Shown piece by piece: positions 11,344 through 20,016 of a stretch of DNA of 64,000 bases (the first letter of the stretch is position 1; each line of letters starts with the position of its first letter). The stretch is from Huaxiibacter chinensis. GTDB taxonomy: Bacteria > Pseudomonadota > Gammaproteobacteria > Enterobacterales > Enterobacteriaceae. The stretch lies in assembly GCF_022171985.1 (NCBI RefSeq), contig NZ_JAJVHF010000002.1:1-64000 (forward strand), given 5' to 3'. The translations under genes and the position numbers were made by a program. The notes below the pieces were generated by a model. The model was not told where the DNA came from. It was given only the letters and a program-made list of their open reading frames with translations, and made no database searches.

Positions 11344-12975
11344 GTGCTGACGTTGTTACACCTGTTATCCGCGGTGGCATTATTAGTCTGGGGGACACAC
11401 ATTGTCCGTACCGGGGTGATGCGCGTGTTCGGCGCACGATTGCGCACGGTCCTGAGCCGCAGCGTGGAGAAAAAGCCGCTCGCCTTCTGCGCGGGTATCG
11501 GCGTCACTGCGCTGGTTCAAAGCAGCAATGCCACCACCATGCTGGTCACCTCGTTTGTGGCACAGGATTTGGTGGCGCTCGCCCCTGCACTGGTGATTGT
11601 CCTCGGGGCTGACGTCGGGACCGCGCTGATGGCGCGTATTCTGACGTTCGATCTTTCCTGGCTGTCGCCGCTGCTCATCTTTATCGGTGTGATCTTCTTC
11701 CTGGGACGCAAGCAGACCCGGGAGGGCCAGCTGGGACGCGTGGGCATCGGTCTTGGGCTTATCTTACTGGCCCTGGAGTTGATTGTTCAGGCCGTCACGC
11801 CGATCACACAGGCCAACGGCGTGCAGGTCATTTTTGCTTCGCTCACCGGCGATATCATGCTCGATGCGCTGATCGGGGCGGTCTTTGCGATTGTCAGCTA
11901 CTCAAGCCTGGCAGCCGTACTGTTAACCGCGACATTGACCGCGGCGGGAGCGATTTCATTCCCGGTGGCGCTCTGTCTGGTGATTGGCGCGAACCTGGGC
12001 TCCGGCCTGCTGGCTATGATCAATAACAGCGCCGCCAACGCAGCAGCGCGGCGCGTAGCGCTGGGCAGCCTGCTCTTTAAGCTGGTGGGAAGCCTGGCCA
12101 TATTGCCGTTTGTGCATCCGCTGGCGAACCTGATGGACAACCTGCCGTTGCCCAAATCGGAGCTGGTGATCTACTTTCACGTCTTCTACAACCTGGTCCG
12201 CTGTCTGGTGATGGTGCCCTTTGCCGCCCCTATGGCGCGGTTCTGCGAGCGCCTTATCCGCGATGAGCCGGAGCTGGATGCGCGTCTTAAGCCAAAGCAT
12301 CTGGATACTACCGCGCTGGATACACCCGCCCTGGCGCTGGCCAATGCCGCCCGGGAAACCCTTCGTATGGGGGATGCGATGGAGACCATGCTCGATGGTC
12401 TGCAAAAAGTGATGCATGGCGAGCCCCGGCAGGAGAAAGAGCTGCGTAAACTCGCGGACGACATTAACGTGCTGTATACCGCCATTAAGCTCTACCTGGC
12501 GCGAATGCCGCAGGACGAGCTTGCGGAAGAGGAGTCCCGCCGCTGGGCGGAAATCATCGAAATGTCGTTAAACCTGGAGCAGGCCTCGGATATCGTGGAG
12601 CGGATGGGCAGTGAAATCGCCGACAAATCCCTGGCTGCCCGTCGCGCCTTCTCGGTGGAAGGTCTTGCGGAACTGGATGCCCTGCAGGAGCAGTTGCTCA
12701 GCAATCTGCGCCTGGCGATGTCGGTCTTTTTCTCCGGCGATGTGCCCAGCGCCCGCCGACTGCGCCGCAGCAAGCACCGTTTCCGTATCCTGAATCGCCG
12801 CTACTCGCATGCGCACGTCGAGCGCTTGCACCAGCAGAACGTGCAGAGTATCGAAACCAGCTCCCTTCACCTCGGGCTGCTGGGCGACATGAAGCGTCTT
12901 AACTCCCTCTTCTGTGCGGTTGCCTACAGCGTAATGGAACAGCCGGATGAAGACGACGAGCGGGATGAGTATTAA
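11344..12975 (+). CDS. yjbB: Na+/phosphate cotransporter family protein with PhoU-like domain
   Basis: An inner-membrane protein of the Na/Pi-cotransporter II family; the E. coli homologue exports phosphate. The GTG start follows AAGGAGG and gives 543 residues, as in E. coli. Residues 1-310 hold about eight hydrophobic segments with two inverted QSSN-type motifs (ALVQSSNATTMLV and IVSYSSLAAVLLT). The C-terminal 200 residues are helical and PhoU-like. The E. coli neighbour pepE is absent. A single-gene unit with hairpins downstream. Confidence 0.93.
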   Translation: MLTLLHLLSAVALLVWGTHIVRTGVMRVFGARLRTVLSRSVEKKPLAFCAGIGVTALVQSSNATTMLVTSFVAQDLVALAPALVIVLGADVGTALMARILTFDLSWLSPLLIFIGVIFFLGRKQTREGQLGRVGIGLGLILLALELIVQAVTPITQANGVQVIFASLTGDIMLDALIGAVFAIVSYSSLAAVLLTATLTAAGAISFPVALCLVIGANLGSGLLAMINNSAANAAARRVALGSLLFKLVGSLAILPFVHPLANLMDNLPLPKSELVIYFHVFYNLVRCLVMVPFAAPMARFCERLIRDEPELDARLKPKHLDTTALDTPALALANAARETLRMGDAMETMLDGLQKVMHGEPRQEKELRKLADDINVLYTAIKLYLARMPQDELAEEESRRWAEIIEMSLNLEQASDIVERMGSEIADKSLAARRAFSVEGLAELDALQEQLLSNLRLAMSVFFSGDVPSARRLRRSKHRFRILNRRYSHAHVERLHQQNVQSIETSSLHLGLLGDMKRLNSLFCAVAYSVMEQPDEDDERDEY

Positions 12976-12996
12976 TTCTGCAAGCCTCACCGGGAA

Positions 12997-13061
12997 ACGA
13001 GATAAGAGGGCAATCTCTCTTATCTCGTGACGCCCGAAAAAACGGTTATTAACCCGTTTTT
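12997..13061 (+). terminator. Hairpins between yjbB and rluF
   Basis: A perfect 12-bp stem (ACGAGATAAGAG/CTCTTATCTCGT, 12997-13028) without a T run is followed by AAAAACGG...CCGTTTTT (13038-13061), which has the form of a rho-independent terminator. Together they separate yjbB from rluF. Confidence 0.65.
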
Positions 13062-13106
13062 GTCTCCCGCAAGGTAAGGTATATTTCCCGCCATTAAGGA
13101 GAAACT

Positions 13107-13976
13107 ATGCTGCCAACTCAATCAACCCGTTTAAACAAATACATTAGCGAGAGCGGGATCTGCTCGCGTCGCGAAGCCGATCGTTATATCGAACAGGGGA
13201 ATGTCTTCCTCAACGGCAAGCGCGCCACGATTGGCGATCAGGTTGTGCCGGGCGATGTGGTCAAAGTGAATGGTCAACTGATCGAACCCCGCGACGAAGA
13301 AGACCTGGTGTTTATCGCGTTGAATAAGCCGGTTGGCATTGTCAGCACGACGGAAGACGGCGAGCGGGACAACATTGTCGATTTCGTTAACCACAGCAGC
13401 CGTATCTTCCCGATTGGGCGCCTGGATAAAGATTCTCAGGGGCTGATCTTCCTGACGAATCACGGCGACCTGGTGAATAAAATCCTGCGCGCCGGTAACG
13501 ACCACGAGAAAGAGTATATCGTCACGGTGAATAAGCCCGTTACGGACGAGTTTATCCGCGGGTTGGCCTCAGGGGTACCGATTCTGGGGACCGTCACGAA
13601 GAAGTGCAAGGTGAAGAAAGAGGCGCCGTTTGCCTTCCGTATTACCCTTGTGCAGGGCTTAAACCGCCAGATCCGTCGTATGTGCGAGCACTTCGGGTAT
13701 GACGTGACGAAGCTTGAACGTACGCGCATTATGAACGTCAGCCTGTCCGGTATCCCGCTGGGGGAATGGCGTGACTTGACCGGTGATGAACTGATTGAGC
13801 TGTTCAGGCTCATCGAGAACTCATCGTCTGAAGCGAAGCCAAAAGCGAAAGCGAAACCTAAAACGCAGGCTGTCAAACGCCCGGTAGTGAAGGCGCCGTC
13901 ATCGGAAGAGAAAAGCCGCGGTAAGCCCGCGGGCAAACGCTTCGTCCAGCCAGGGCGTAAAAAGAAAGGGCGCTAA
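13107..13976 (+). CDS. rluF: 23S rRNA pseudouridine(2604) synthase RluF
   Basis: RluF isomerises uridine to pseudouridine at position 2604 of 23S rRNA (and U35 of tRNA-Tyr in E. coli). It has 289 residues. An N-terminal S4 RNA-binding domain (residues about 8-70, [20 protein letters not shown]) precedes a RsuA/RluB/RluF catalytic domain with the catalytic aspartate in [12 protein letters not shown]. The C-terminal 50 residues are a low-complexity Lys/Ala/Pro basic tail. Its stop codon directly abuts that of convergent yjbD inside a 16-bp palindrome. Confidence 0.95.
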   Translation: MLPTQSTRLNKYISESGICSRREADRYIEQGNVFLNGKRATIGDQVVPGDVVKVNGQLIEPRDEEDLVFIALNKPVGIVSTTEDGERDNIVDFVNHSSRIFPIGRLDKDSQGLIFLTNHGDLVNKILRAGNDHEKEYIVTVNKPVTDEFIRGLASGVPILGTVTKKCKVKKEAPFAFRITLVQGLNRQIRRMCEHFGYDVTKLERTRIMNVSLSGIPLGEWRDLTGDELIELFRLIENSSSEAKPKAKAKPKTQAVKRPVVKAPSSEEKSRGKPAGKRFVQPGRKKKGR

Positions 13977-13984
13977 TTAGCGCC
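13969..13984. other. 16-bp perfect palindrome spanning the rluF and yjbD stop codons
   Basis: GGCGCTAATTAGCGCC contains the TAA of rluF on the + strand and the TAA of yjbD on the - strand with no base between them. It could act as a bidirectional hairpin at the ends of both transcripts, but there is no T run on either side. Confidence 0.7.
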
Positions 13985-14249
13985 TTCCACGGGGTGAGGT
14001 ATTGGCTGACCAGGAAAAGGTCGCCTCTTTATCGGGTTTGTAAGCCTGCTCTTTTTTCAGCTTGCGGGCTTTTTTCGCCTCGGCTTCACGCAGAGCCATC
14101 AGTTTGTCGATGTACTCTTTCTTAACCTGGTTGGTTTCGGCGTTGGTCAACGTGCGTCCATGGGCGATACGCGCGCGGTCGAGAAGCGTTTTCAGTTCGC
14201 GCTGCTCCGCTTCCGTCATGTCTTTCTGGGTCAAACGTGGTGTAGCCAT
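13977..14249 (-). CDS. yjbD: YjbD family small protein (DUF3811)
   Basis: A 90-residue, highly charged, helical cytoplasmic protein of unknown function, the same length as E. coli YjbD (MATPRLTQKDMTEAEQ start). The central part is rich in Lys, Ala and Arg, and the C-terminus is ARG-rich. It lies downstream of panS on the same strand and is probably co-transcribed. Its Shine-Dalgarno sequence AGGAGG, 8 nt before the ATG, lies in the 3' arm of a perfect 11-bp hairpin, which suggests controlled translation. Confidence 0.9.
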   Translation of the reverse strand: MATPRLTQKDMTEAEQRELKTLLDRARIAHGRTLTNAETNQVKKEYIDKLMALREAEAKKARKLKKEQAYKPDKEATFSWSANTSPRGRR

Positions 14250-14251
14250 TG

Positions 14252-14279
14252 CTGAAGCCTCCTGAAGGGGAGGCTTCAG
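14252..14279 (-). promoter_or_regulatory. Hairpin sequestering the yjbD ribosome-binding site
   Basis: On the transcript strand, CTGAAGCCTCC pairs perfectly with GGAGGCTTCAG across a 6-nt loop. The 3' arm holds the Shine-Dalgarno sequence and ends 2 nt before the yjbD ATG. There is no T run, so it is not a terminator. It lies between the panS stop and the yjbD start. Confidence 0.7.
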
Positions 14280-14299
14280 TGTAAAGCAAGCGAAGGAAA

Positions 14300-15244
14300 T
14301 TAACTCTGTTTCACTGCATCTTTTTTCGCTTGTTCATCAACAGGTTTACCTGACCAGTATCCTGCCAGCAGTGAACCTGACAAATTATGCCACACCGAGA
14401 ACAGCGCGCCTGGCAGTGCCGCAAGCGGTGAGAAGTAAATTTTGCCCAGCGCCGCAGCCAGACCGGAGTTTTGCATCCCCACTTCAATAGCCAGCGTGCG
14501 GCAGGTAGATTCATCAAAGCCAAACAGCTTGCCACCCCAGTACCCGCCCAGCAGGCCAATCGTGTTATGCAACACTATTGCGATAATGACCACAAAGCCC
14601 ACAGAGGCGATATGCGCTGCGGAACCTGCGACCACGGCGCTGATGATCGCCAGGATACAGACCATCGAAAACGCGGGCAGGTATGGCTCAACGGCTTTCA
14701 CCACGCGCGGGAAGAGATGGTGAATCACCAGGCCGAGCGCAATGGGGATCACCACGATTTGCAGAATGCTCAGCAGCATGCCCATCACATCCACCTGAAT
14801 ATGGGCATCCACGTACAGGCGCGTCAGAAGCGGCGTGGCAATCACGCCCACCAGCGTCGACACAGAGGAGATAGTCACCGAGAGCGCAACATCCCCTTTC
14901 GCCAGATAGATCATGACGTTAGATGCAGTGCCACTTGCCACGCTCCCTACCAGCACCATTCCCGCAGAAAGGTCCGGTGGCATCTTAAAGGCCATTGCCA
15001 GCAGCCAGGCCGCGAGGGGCATCACCAGATAGTGCAGGAAAATCCCGGCTGCGACGGGTGCCGGTCGCGACAGGACGCGTTTGAAGTCGTCAATTTTCAG
15101 GTGTACGCCCATGCCGAGCATAATCAGCATCAGCAGCGTCGTGACCCACGGGCCGATGCCCGTAAAGTGGGTTGGGGTGTAATAGGCGAGTACAGAGAGC
15201 AGCAGCGCCCATAACGGGAACAGCCGGGTAATAGCGGTGAGCAT
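14300..15244 (-). CDS. panS: BASS-family transporter, probably ketopantoate/pantoate/pantothenate uptake protein PanS
   Basis: A 314-residue inner-membrane protein of the bile acid:Na+ symporter (BASS) superfamily. About nine or ten hydrophobic segments cover the whole length. The family's discontinuous motifs are visible: [21 protein letters not shown] near residue 105 and [12 protein letters not shown] near residue 260. It resembles Salmonella PanS, a pantoate/ketopantoate transporter, as I remember it. The substrate is therefore an inference from the subfamily. E. coli K-12 lacks a gene here. Probably co-transcribed with yjbD. Confidence 0.75.
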   Translation of the reverse strand: MLTAITRLFPLWALLLSVLAYYTPTHFTGIGPWVTTLLMLIMLGMGVHLKIDDFKRVLSRPAPVAAGIFLHYLVMPLAAWLLAMAFKMPPDLSAGMVLVGSVASGTASNVMIYLAKGDVALSVTISSVSTLVGVIATPLLTRLYVDAHIQVDVMGMLLSILQIVVIPIALGLVIHHLFPRVVKAVEPYLPAFSMVCILAIISAVVAGSAAHIASVGFVVIIAIVLHNTIGLLGGYWGGKLFGFDESTCRTLAIEVGMQNSGLAAALGKIYFSPLAALPGALFSVWHNLSGSLLAGYWSGKPVDEQAKKDAVKQS

Positions 15245-15282
15245 GTTGATTTCCTTGCAGTATTGTCGTGTTGTTTTGTTAT

Positions 15283-15308
15283 AAAAAAGCCGGGTCTATG
15301 CCCGGCTT
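15283..15308 (-). terminator. lysC terminator
   Basis: On the - strand, AAGCCGGG-CATAGA-CCCGGCTT is followed by a T run just downstream of lysC and upstream of panS. Confidence 0.9.
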
Positions 15309-15337
15309 ATCGATATTGTTTAACGTGCTAACGAATT

Positions 15338-16687
15338 TTATTCAAACAAATTCTGATGAAGTTTCTGCACGACCTGCTCGGCCTGCTCAGCAGGGACCAG
15401 GAAGCAGAGGTTATAGCTGGACGCACCGTAGCAAATCATGCGAATGCTGAACGGGTCGAGCACCCCGAAGACCTCTTTGCCCACGCCGCAGGCGCGCGAC
15501 AGTTTATTTCCGATGATGGCAACCAGGGCCAGATCTTCTTCCACCTCCACGCGGCACAGCTCAGACAGCTCAATTAACAGCGACTGGGTTAACAGCGTAT
15601 CGCCCGTTGAGGTGGAGCCGGTGGTGTCCAGCGTCATTGCAATGCTGACTTCGGACGTGGTGATCAGATCGACCGAGATATGATGGCGCGCCAGGATACC
15701 GAACACTTCTGCCAGGAAACCCCGGGAGTGCAGCATGTTCAGGCTGTGCAGGGTGACCAGCGTTTGCTTACGACGCAGGGCCAGCGCACGGAACAACGGT
15801 GGGTTTTCCGTTCTTTTGCACACCAGTGTCCCGCCCGCGTTAGGATCTTTACTGGAGCCAACAAAGACGGGGATATCGCTGCGCACGGCCGGAAGCAGCG
15901 TGGCGGGGTGCAGCACTTTCGCGCCGAAGGTCGCCATTTCAGACGCCTCTTCAAAGGCAATCTCATCGATACGTTTTGCCGCCGGAACCACGCGTGGGTC
16001 GGTGGTATAAATGCCCGGAACGTCTGTCCAGATATCCACGCGAGAGGCGTGCAGCGCTTCACCCAGCAGGGCTGCGGTGTAGTCGCTGCCACCACGACCG
16101 AGGGTGGTTGTACGCCCTTTCGCTTCGCTGCCGATGAAGCCCTGGGTAATCACCAGGCCTTCGGCCATACGGGGCGCCAGCTGCTGGTTGGTGAGTTCTG
16201 CCAGCACTTCGACGTCTGGCTCGGCGCGGCCGAAGCGATCGCTGGTGCGCATGACTTTACGCACGTCAAACCACTGTGCCTGAACGTTACGTTCGCGCAG
16301 GATCTCCACGAACAGCAGCGTCGACATCAGTTCGCCGTGGCTGACCAGTTCGTCGGTTAAGGCCGTAGAGGTCGCCAGAGAGGCGGCTTCTGCCAGCGTG
16401 GTGATATTTTCCAGCAGACGTTCCACTTCTTCACGAATAACCTGCGGATTTTGCATGCATTCGAGAATGTCGAATTGAATCTTGCGCAACGCATCAAGCT
16501 TGACGAAGCGCTCAGTTGCTTCCAGTCCTTCTGCCAAAGCCACCAGTAAATTGGTGACACCAGCGGAGGCAGAGAGTACCACCAGGCGGGTATTCGGATC
16601 GGCCAGCACCACATCGGCGCTGCGGTTCATGGCGACATAATCGGCCACACTGGTACCGCCAAATTTGGCGACAACTAAACTGGTCAT
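15338..16687 (-). CDS. lysC: Lysine-sensitive aspartokinase III
   Basis: LysC phosphorylates L-aspartate, opening the lysine/threonine/methionine pathway, and is feedback-inhibited by lysine. At 449 residues it matches E. coli. The N-terminal kinase motif VAKFGGTSV (residues 6-14), the substrate-binding TTLGRGGSDYTAALLGEAL, and C-terminal ACT domains (from about residue 305) are present. The region around its ATG, including CTTGTGCCAAGG, resembles the E. coli lysC 5' end, but the leader further upstream does not contain a recognisable lysine riboswitch. Confidence 0.96.
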   Translation of the reverse strand: MTSLVVAKFGGTSVADYVAMNRSADVVLADPNTRLVVLSASAGVTNLLVALAEGLEATERFVKLDALRKIQFDILECMQNPQVIREEVERLLENITTLAEAASLATSTALTDELVSHGELMSTLLFVEILRERNVQAQWFDVRKVMRTSDRFGRAEPDVEVLAELTNQQLAPRMAEGLVITQGFIGSEAKGRTTTLGRGGSDYTAALLGEALHASRVDIWTDVPGIYTTDPRVVPAAKRIDEIAFEEASEMATFGAKVLHPATLLPAVRSDIPVFVGSSKDPNAGGTLVCKRTENPPLFRALALRRKQTLVTLHSLNMLHSRGFLAEVFGILARHHISVDLITTSEVSIAMTLDTTGSTSTGDTLLTQSLLIELSELCRVEVEEDLALVAIIGNKLSRACGVGKEVFGVLDPFSIRMICYGASSYNLCFLVPAEQAEQVVQKLHQNLFE

Positions 16688-16764
16688 AACATCCTCGTGT
16701 CAGGGAATGAATAAAGCGACCTTGGCACAAGAATGAAACCAGAGCAGGTGCAGGCGCAAAATAC

Positions 16765-16864
16765 GGCCCTATAAATAAAATGCGGGGGAGGTCCTGTCAA
16801 TGCTGGGATTATGCGGATTTTTTATGGGGGGGTACCCCTCAGTAACAGGACTTATAACAGGGCC
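16765..16864 (-). promoter_or_regulatory. Long inverted-repeat structure in the lysC upstream region
   Basis: The lysC-pgi gap is 375 bp. Within it, GGCCCT-ATAA (16765-16774) pairs with TTATAA-CA-GGGCC (16852-16864), and GTCCTGT (16791-16797) pairs with ACAGGAC (16845-16851). The arms enclose about 47 nt that include the palindrome GGGGTACCCC. Read as lysC leader RNA this gives a nested hairpin. The conserved lysine-riboswitch core (AGAGG-GC, GCCGAAG, etc.) is not visible. A candidate TTGACA -35 lies on the - strand around 16793-16798, so the structure could alternatively be DNA around a promoter. Confidence 0.45.
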
Positions 16865-16993
16865 ATATTTTATGCTCCCTTTCACCGCCTTTTGACCCAT
16901 ATTTCGCCACTCCTTCTGCGCGCGCCAGCAGCTATACTTTTCGGGTCTTTTCACCTGTGTTTGATGCATGCCAGGGCAATGGCATAAAAACCA

Positions 16994-17022
16994 TCACAAT
17001 TTTTATTTGCAGGCGCTACAAT
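16994..17022 (+). promoter_or_regulatory. Candidate pgi promoter
   Basis: A -10 hexamer TACAAT (17017-17022) follows the run GCAGGCGC, a sequence also present before E. coli pgi as I remember it. The -35 region (TCACAA at 16994) is weak. It lies about 40 bp before the pgi start codon. Confidence 0.4.
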
Positions 17023-17062
17023 CGACCGCAGTCAACATTCTCAAATCAAAAGAGTATTGCTA

Positions 17063-18712
17063 ATGAAAAACATCAACCCAACGCAGACTTCTGCCTGGCA
17101 GGCACTACAGAAACATTTTGATGCAATGAAAGACGTCACTATCGCGGATCTGTTCGCGAAAGAGGGCGATCGCTTCAGCAAATTCTCTGCCACCTTCGAC
17201 GATCAGATGCTGGTGGATTTCTCTAAAAACCGCATCACCGAAGAGACGCTGGCACTGCTGCAGGATCTGGCCAAAGAGACCGATCTGGCGGGCGCTATCA
17301 AATCCATGTTCTCCGGTGAGAAAATTAACCGCACCGAAGATCGCGCCGTGCTGCACGTGGCCCTGCGTAACCGTAGCAATACGCCGATTATCGTTGACGG
17401 CAAAGATGTGATGCCGGAAGTGAACGCCGTGCTCCAGAAGATGAAAACCTTCTCTGAAGCCATTATCTCCGGTAGCTGGAAAGGCTACACCGGTAAAGCG
17501 ATTACGGATGTGGTGAATATCGGTATTGGCGGCTCCGACCTCGGCCCCTTCATGGTGACCGAAGCGCTGCGCCCGTATAAAAATCACCTGAATATGCACT
17601 TTGTCTCTAACGTCGATGGAACCCACATCGCAGAAGTGCTGAAAAAAGTGAATCCGGAAACCACGCTGTTCCTGGTGGCGTCGAAAACCTTCACCACGCA
17701 GGAAACCATGACCAACGCCCACAGCGCGCGCGACTGGTTCCTGAAAACCGCGGGTGACAACAAGCACGTGGCGAAACACTTCGCGGCGCTGTCCACTAAC
17801 GGTAAAGCGGTTGGCGAGTTTGGTATCGACACCGCGAACATGTTTGAGTTCTGGGACTGGGTAGGGGGGCGTTACTCTCTGTGGTCTGCGATTGGTCTGT
17901 CTATCATCCTGTCCGTTGGCTACGACAACTTTGTCGAGTTGCTTTCCGGCGCGCACGCGATGGACAAACACTTCTCCACCACCGCCCCTGAGAAAAACCT
18001 GCCTGTACTGCTGGCGCTGATCGGCATCTGGTACAACAACTTCTTCGGCGCAGAAACCGAAGCGATTCTGCCGTACGACCAGTACATGCACCGCTTTGCG
18101 GCGTACTTCCAGCAGGGCAACATGGAATCCAACGGCAAATACGTTGACCGTAACGGCAACGCGGTGGATTACCAGACTGGCCCAATCATCTGGGGCGAGC
18201 CGGGCACTAACGGCCAGCATGCGTTCTACCAGCTGATTCACCAGGGGACCAAAATGGTACCGTGCGATTTCATCGCCCCGGCCATCACCCATAACGCGCT
18301 GTCTGACCACCATCAGAAGCTGCTCTCTAACTTCTTCGCGCAGACGGAAGCGCTGGCCTTCGGGAAAGCGCGCGACGTGGTTGAGCAAGAGTATCGCGAT
18401 CAGGGTAAAGATCCGGCGACGCTGGACTACGTCGTGCCGTTCAAAGTGTTCGAAGGCAACCGCCCAACCAACTCCATTCTGCTGCGTGAAATCACGCCGT
18501 TTAGTCTGGGTGCCTTGATTGCGCTGTATGAGCATAAAATCTTCACCCAGGGCGCAATCCTGAACATCTTCACCTTTGACCAGTGGGGCGTTGAGTTGGG
18601 TAAACAGCTGGCAAACCGCATTTTGCCGGAGCTGGGTGACGAAAAAAATATCGACAGCCACGACAGCTCAACCAACGGTCTGATTAACCGTTATAAAGCC
18701 TGGCGCGCGTAA
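17063..18712 (+). CDS. pgi: Glucose-6-phosphate isomerase
   Basis: Pgi interconverts glucose-6-phosphate and fructose-6-phosphate in glycolysis and gluconeogenesis. The ATG chosen gives [12 protein letters not shown] and 549 residues, the E. coli length; an in-frame TTG two codons upstream is less likely. Family signatures are intact: [12 protein letters not shown] near residue 150, [14 protein letters not shown] near residue 272 and the catalytic Glu/His regions ([15 protein letters not shown]). The highly biased codon use opens a 518-codon antisense frame that is an artefact. A strong terminator follows. Confidence 0.97.
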   Translation: MKNINPTQTSAWQALQKHFDAMKDVTIADLFAKEGDRFSKFSATFDDQMLVDFSKNRITEETLALLQDLAKETDLAGAIKSMFSGEKINRTEDRAVLHVALRNRSNTPIIVDGKDVMPEVNAVLQKMKTFSEAIISGSWKGYTGKAITDVVNIGIGGSDLGPFMVTEALRPYKNHLNMHFVSNVDGTHIAEVLKKVNPETTLFLVASKTFTTQETMTNAHSARDWFLKTAGDNKHVAKHFAALSTNGKAVGEFGIDTANMFEFWDWVGGRYSLWSAIGLSIILSVGYDNFVELLSGAHAMDKHFSTTAPEKNLPVLLALIGIWYNNFFGAETEAILPYDQYMHRFAAYFQQGNMESNGKYVDRNGNAVDYQTGPIIWGEPGTNGQHAFYQLIHQGTKMVPCDFIAPAITHNALSDHHQKLLSNFFAQTEALAFGKARDVVEQEYRDQGKDPATLDYVVPFKVFEGNRPTNSILLREITPFSLGALIALYEHKIFTQGAILNIFTFDQWGVELGKQLANRILPELGDEKNIDSHDSSTNGLINRYKAWRA

Positions 18713-18724
18713 TAATAACGTCAT

Positions 18725-18755
18725 AAAAAAGCCGGCACTGTGCCGGCTTTTTTTA
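18725..18755 (+). terminator. pgi terminator
   Basis: AAAAAAGCCGGCA-CTG-TGCCGGCTTTTTTT lies 12 bp after the pgi stop codon. Confidence 0.95.
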
Positions 18756-19074
18756 TCGGATAATTCCTGATGTCTGTTATTTAGCGCAGATTTCTATTAT
18801 GAGTTTTATCTGAAAAAAGCGATTGCCCCGTTAATCACTGGGTGTATTTTTAGGATTATACGCAGAGTGTGGCTTGCGGGTTATATTTTAAATCAATGAA
18901 ATAAAACGTCTTTTAATTAAATTTTATCGATCTCCAATTCTCTGATATCCATTTATCTGAAAACCCTTCTGCTATTTCCTGATACGGCAATCCGTCTGCT
19001 TTAGTTGTGTATACTCGAATCCGCCTGAATTTCTTTTGGGCAAATCTCCATTCATTCATTGAAGGGAAATTGTT
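18756..19074 (+). promoter_or_regulatory. AT-rich upstream region of the yjbEFGH operon
   Basis: These 319 bp have no credible gene and are clearly AT-richer than the neighbours. A good -10 hexamer TATACT is at 19010-19015, about 60 bp before yjbE, but its -35 is weak. The E. coli operon is activated by the Rcs phosphorelay. The best RcsAB-like match I can see (TTAGGATTATACGC, around 18850) agrees at only about half the positions, so I do not claim it as a site. A Shine-Dalgarno GAAGGGA precedes yjbE. Confidence 0.4.
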
Positions 19075-19317
19075 ATGAAAAAAGTACTGTATGGCATTTT
19101 TGCCATATCTGCGCTTGCGGCGTCGTCTGTCTATGCAGCTCCGGTTCAGGTCGGTGAAGCAGCAGGCTCGGCGGCGACGTCTGCGTCAGCGGGAAGTTCA
19201 ACCGCGACCGCGACGAGCACCGTAGGCTCAGCCGTAGGTGTTGCTCTCGCGGCAACCGGTGGCGGTGATGGCTCCAATACCGGAACCACGACCACCACGA
19301 CGACCAGCACCCAGTAA
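19075..19317 (+). CDS. yjbE: Exopolysaccharide operon small secreted protein YjbE (GfcA-like)
   Basis: An 80-residue protein with a Sec signal peptide ([21 protein letters not shown], cleavage after about residue 21). The mature part is almost entirely Gly, Ser, Thr and Ala and ends in a poly-threonine tail TTTTTTSTQ. Length and sequence match E. coli YjbE. Its molecular role is unknown. It is the first gene of yjbEFGH, whose E. coli counterpart drives production of an extracellular polysaccharide. A stable hairpin separates it from yjbF. Confidence 0.92.
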   Translation: MKKVLYGIFAISALAASSVYAAPVQVGEAAGSAATSASAGSSTATATSTVGSAVGVALAATGGGDGSNTGTTTTTTTSTQ

Positions 19318-19334
19318 TACCGGGTGTTTTAATC

Positions 19335-19358
19335 ATAACCACACTTCGGTGTGGTTAT
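19335..19358 (+). other. UUCG-capped hairpin between yjbE and yjbF
   Basis: ATAACCACAC-TTCG-GTGTGGTTAT is a perfect 10-bp stem with the very stable UUCG tetraloop. It starts 18 nt after the yjbE stop and is not followed by a T run. It is likely to stabilise the yjbE 3' end or attenuate read-through, giving more YjbE than YjbFGH. Confidence 0.75.
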
Positions 19359-19380
19359 TTCGCCCCTTCGGAGAAGAGTC

Positions 19381-20016
19381 GTGAAGCGACCCGCACTTAT
19401 TTTGATTTGCTTGCTTTTACAGGCATGTTCAGCCACGACCAAAGGGCTGGGCAACTCACTGTGGGACAGCGTATTTGGAACACCCGGTGTTCAACTCACC
19501 GATGACGATATCCAGAATATGCCGTACGCCAGCCAGTATATGCAGCTCAACAATGGGCCACAGCTGTTTGTGGTGCTCGCTTTCGCGGAAAACGGGCAGC
19601 AGAAATGGGTGACGCAGGATCAGGCCACGCTCGTGACACAGCATGGACGCATCGTTAAAACCTTGCTGGGCGGGGATAACCTGCTTGAGGTGAATAACCT
19701 GGCGGCCGATCCGCTGATCAAACCGAATCAGATTATCGATGGCGCAAGCTGGACGCGCACGATGGGCTGGACCGAACACAAGCAGGTTCGCTACGCCACT
19801 GCCCGTTCCGTCTTTCGCTGGGACGGAACAGACAGCGTTACCGTCGGCAGCGATGAGACACCGGTCCGCGTGCTGGATGAAGAGGTCACCACCGACCAGG
19901 CCCGCTGGCATAACCGTTTCTGGATCGATGATGAAGGGAATATTCGCCAGTCCTTACAGTACCTTGGCGCAAACTTCTTCCCGGTGAAAGCGACTCTGAT
20001 CAAGGCGGCGAAATAA
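19381..20016 (+). CDS. yjbF: Exopolysaccharide operon lipoprotein YjbF (GfcB-like)
   Basis: An outer-membrane lipoprotein of the YjbF/GfcB family with no defined enzymatic role. The GTG start preceded by GGAGAAGAG gives 211 residues. The lipobox LLLQAC places the lipidated cysteine near residue 16. The rest is a predicted beta-rich periplasmic domain. In-frame starts further upstream would disrupt the signal peptide and overlap the hairpin. The stop codon overlaps the yjbG start (TAATG), so translation is coupled. Confidence 0.92.
   Translation: MKRPALILICLLLQACSATTKGLGNSLWDSVFGTPGVQLTDDDIQNMPYASQYMQLNNGPQLFVVLAFAENGQQKWVTQDQATLVTQHGRIVKTLLGGDNLLEVNNLAADPLIKPNQIIDGASWTRTMGWTEHKQVRYATARSVFRWDGTDSVTVGSDETPVRVLDEEVTTDQARWHNRFWIDDEGNIRQSLQYLGANFFPVKATLIKAAK

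Noticed and set aside
16769-16969. 66-residue open frame or lysine-rich leader peptide upstream of lysC
   Set aside because: Its lysine codons are scattered rather than clustered and no attenuator-like terminator with a T run follows, so peptide-based attenuation is not supported.
17105-18661. 518-residue open frame antisense to pgi
   Set aside because: It lies entirely opposite a strongly biased, highly expressed gene, has no family resemblance, and is explained by codon bias.
18840-18870. RcsAB box upstream of yjbE
   Set aside because: TTAGGATTATACGC agrees with the consensus at only about half the positions, too weak to call.
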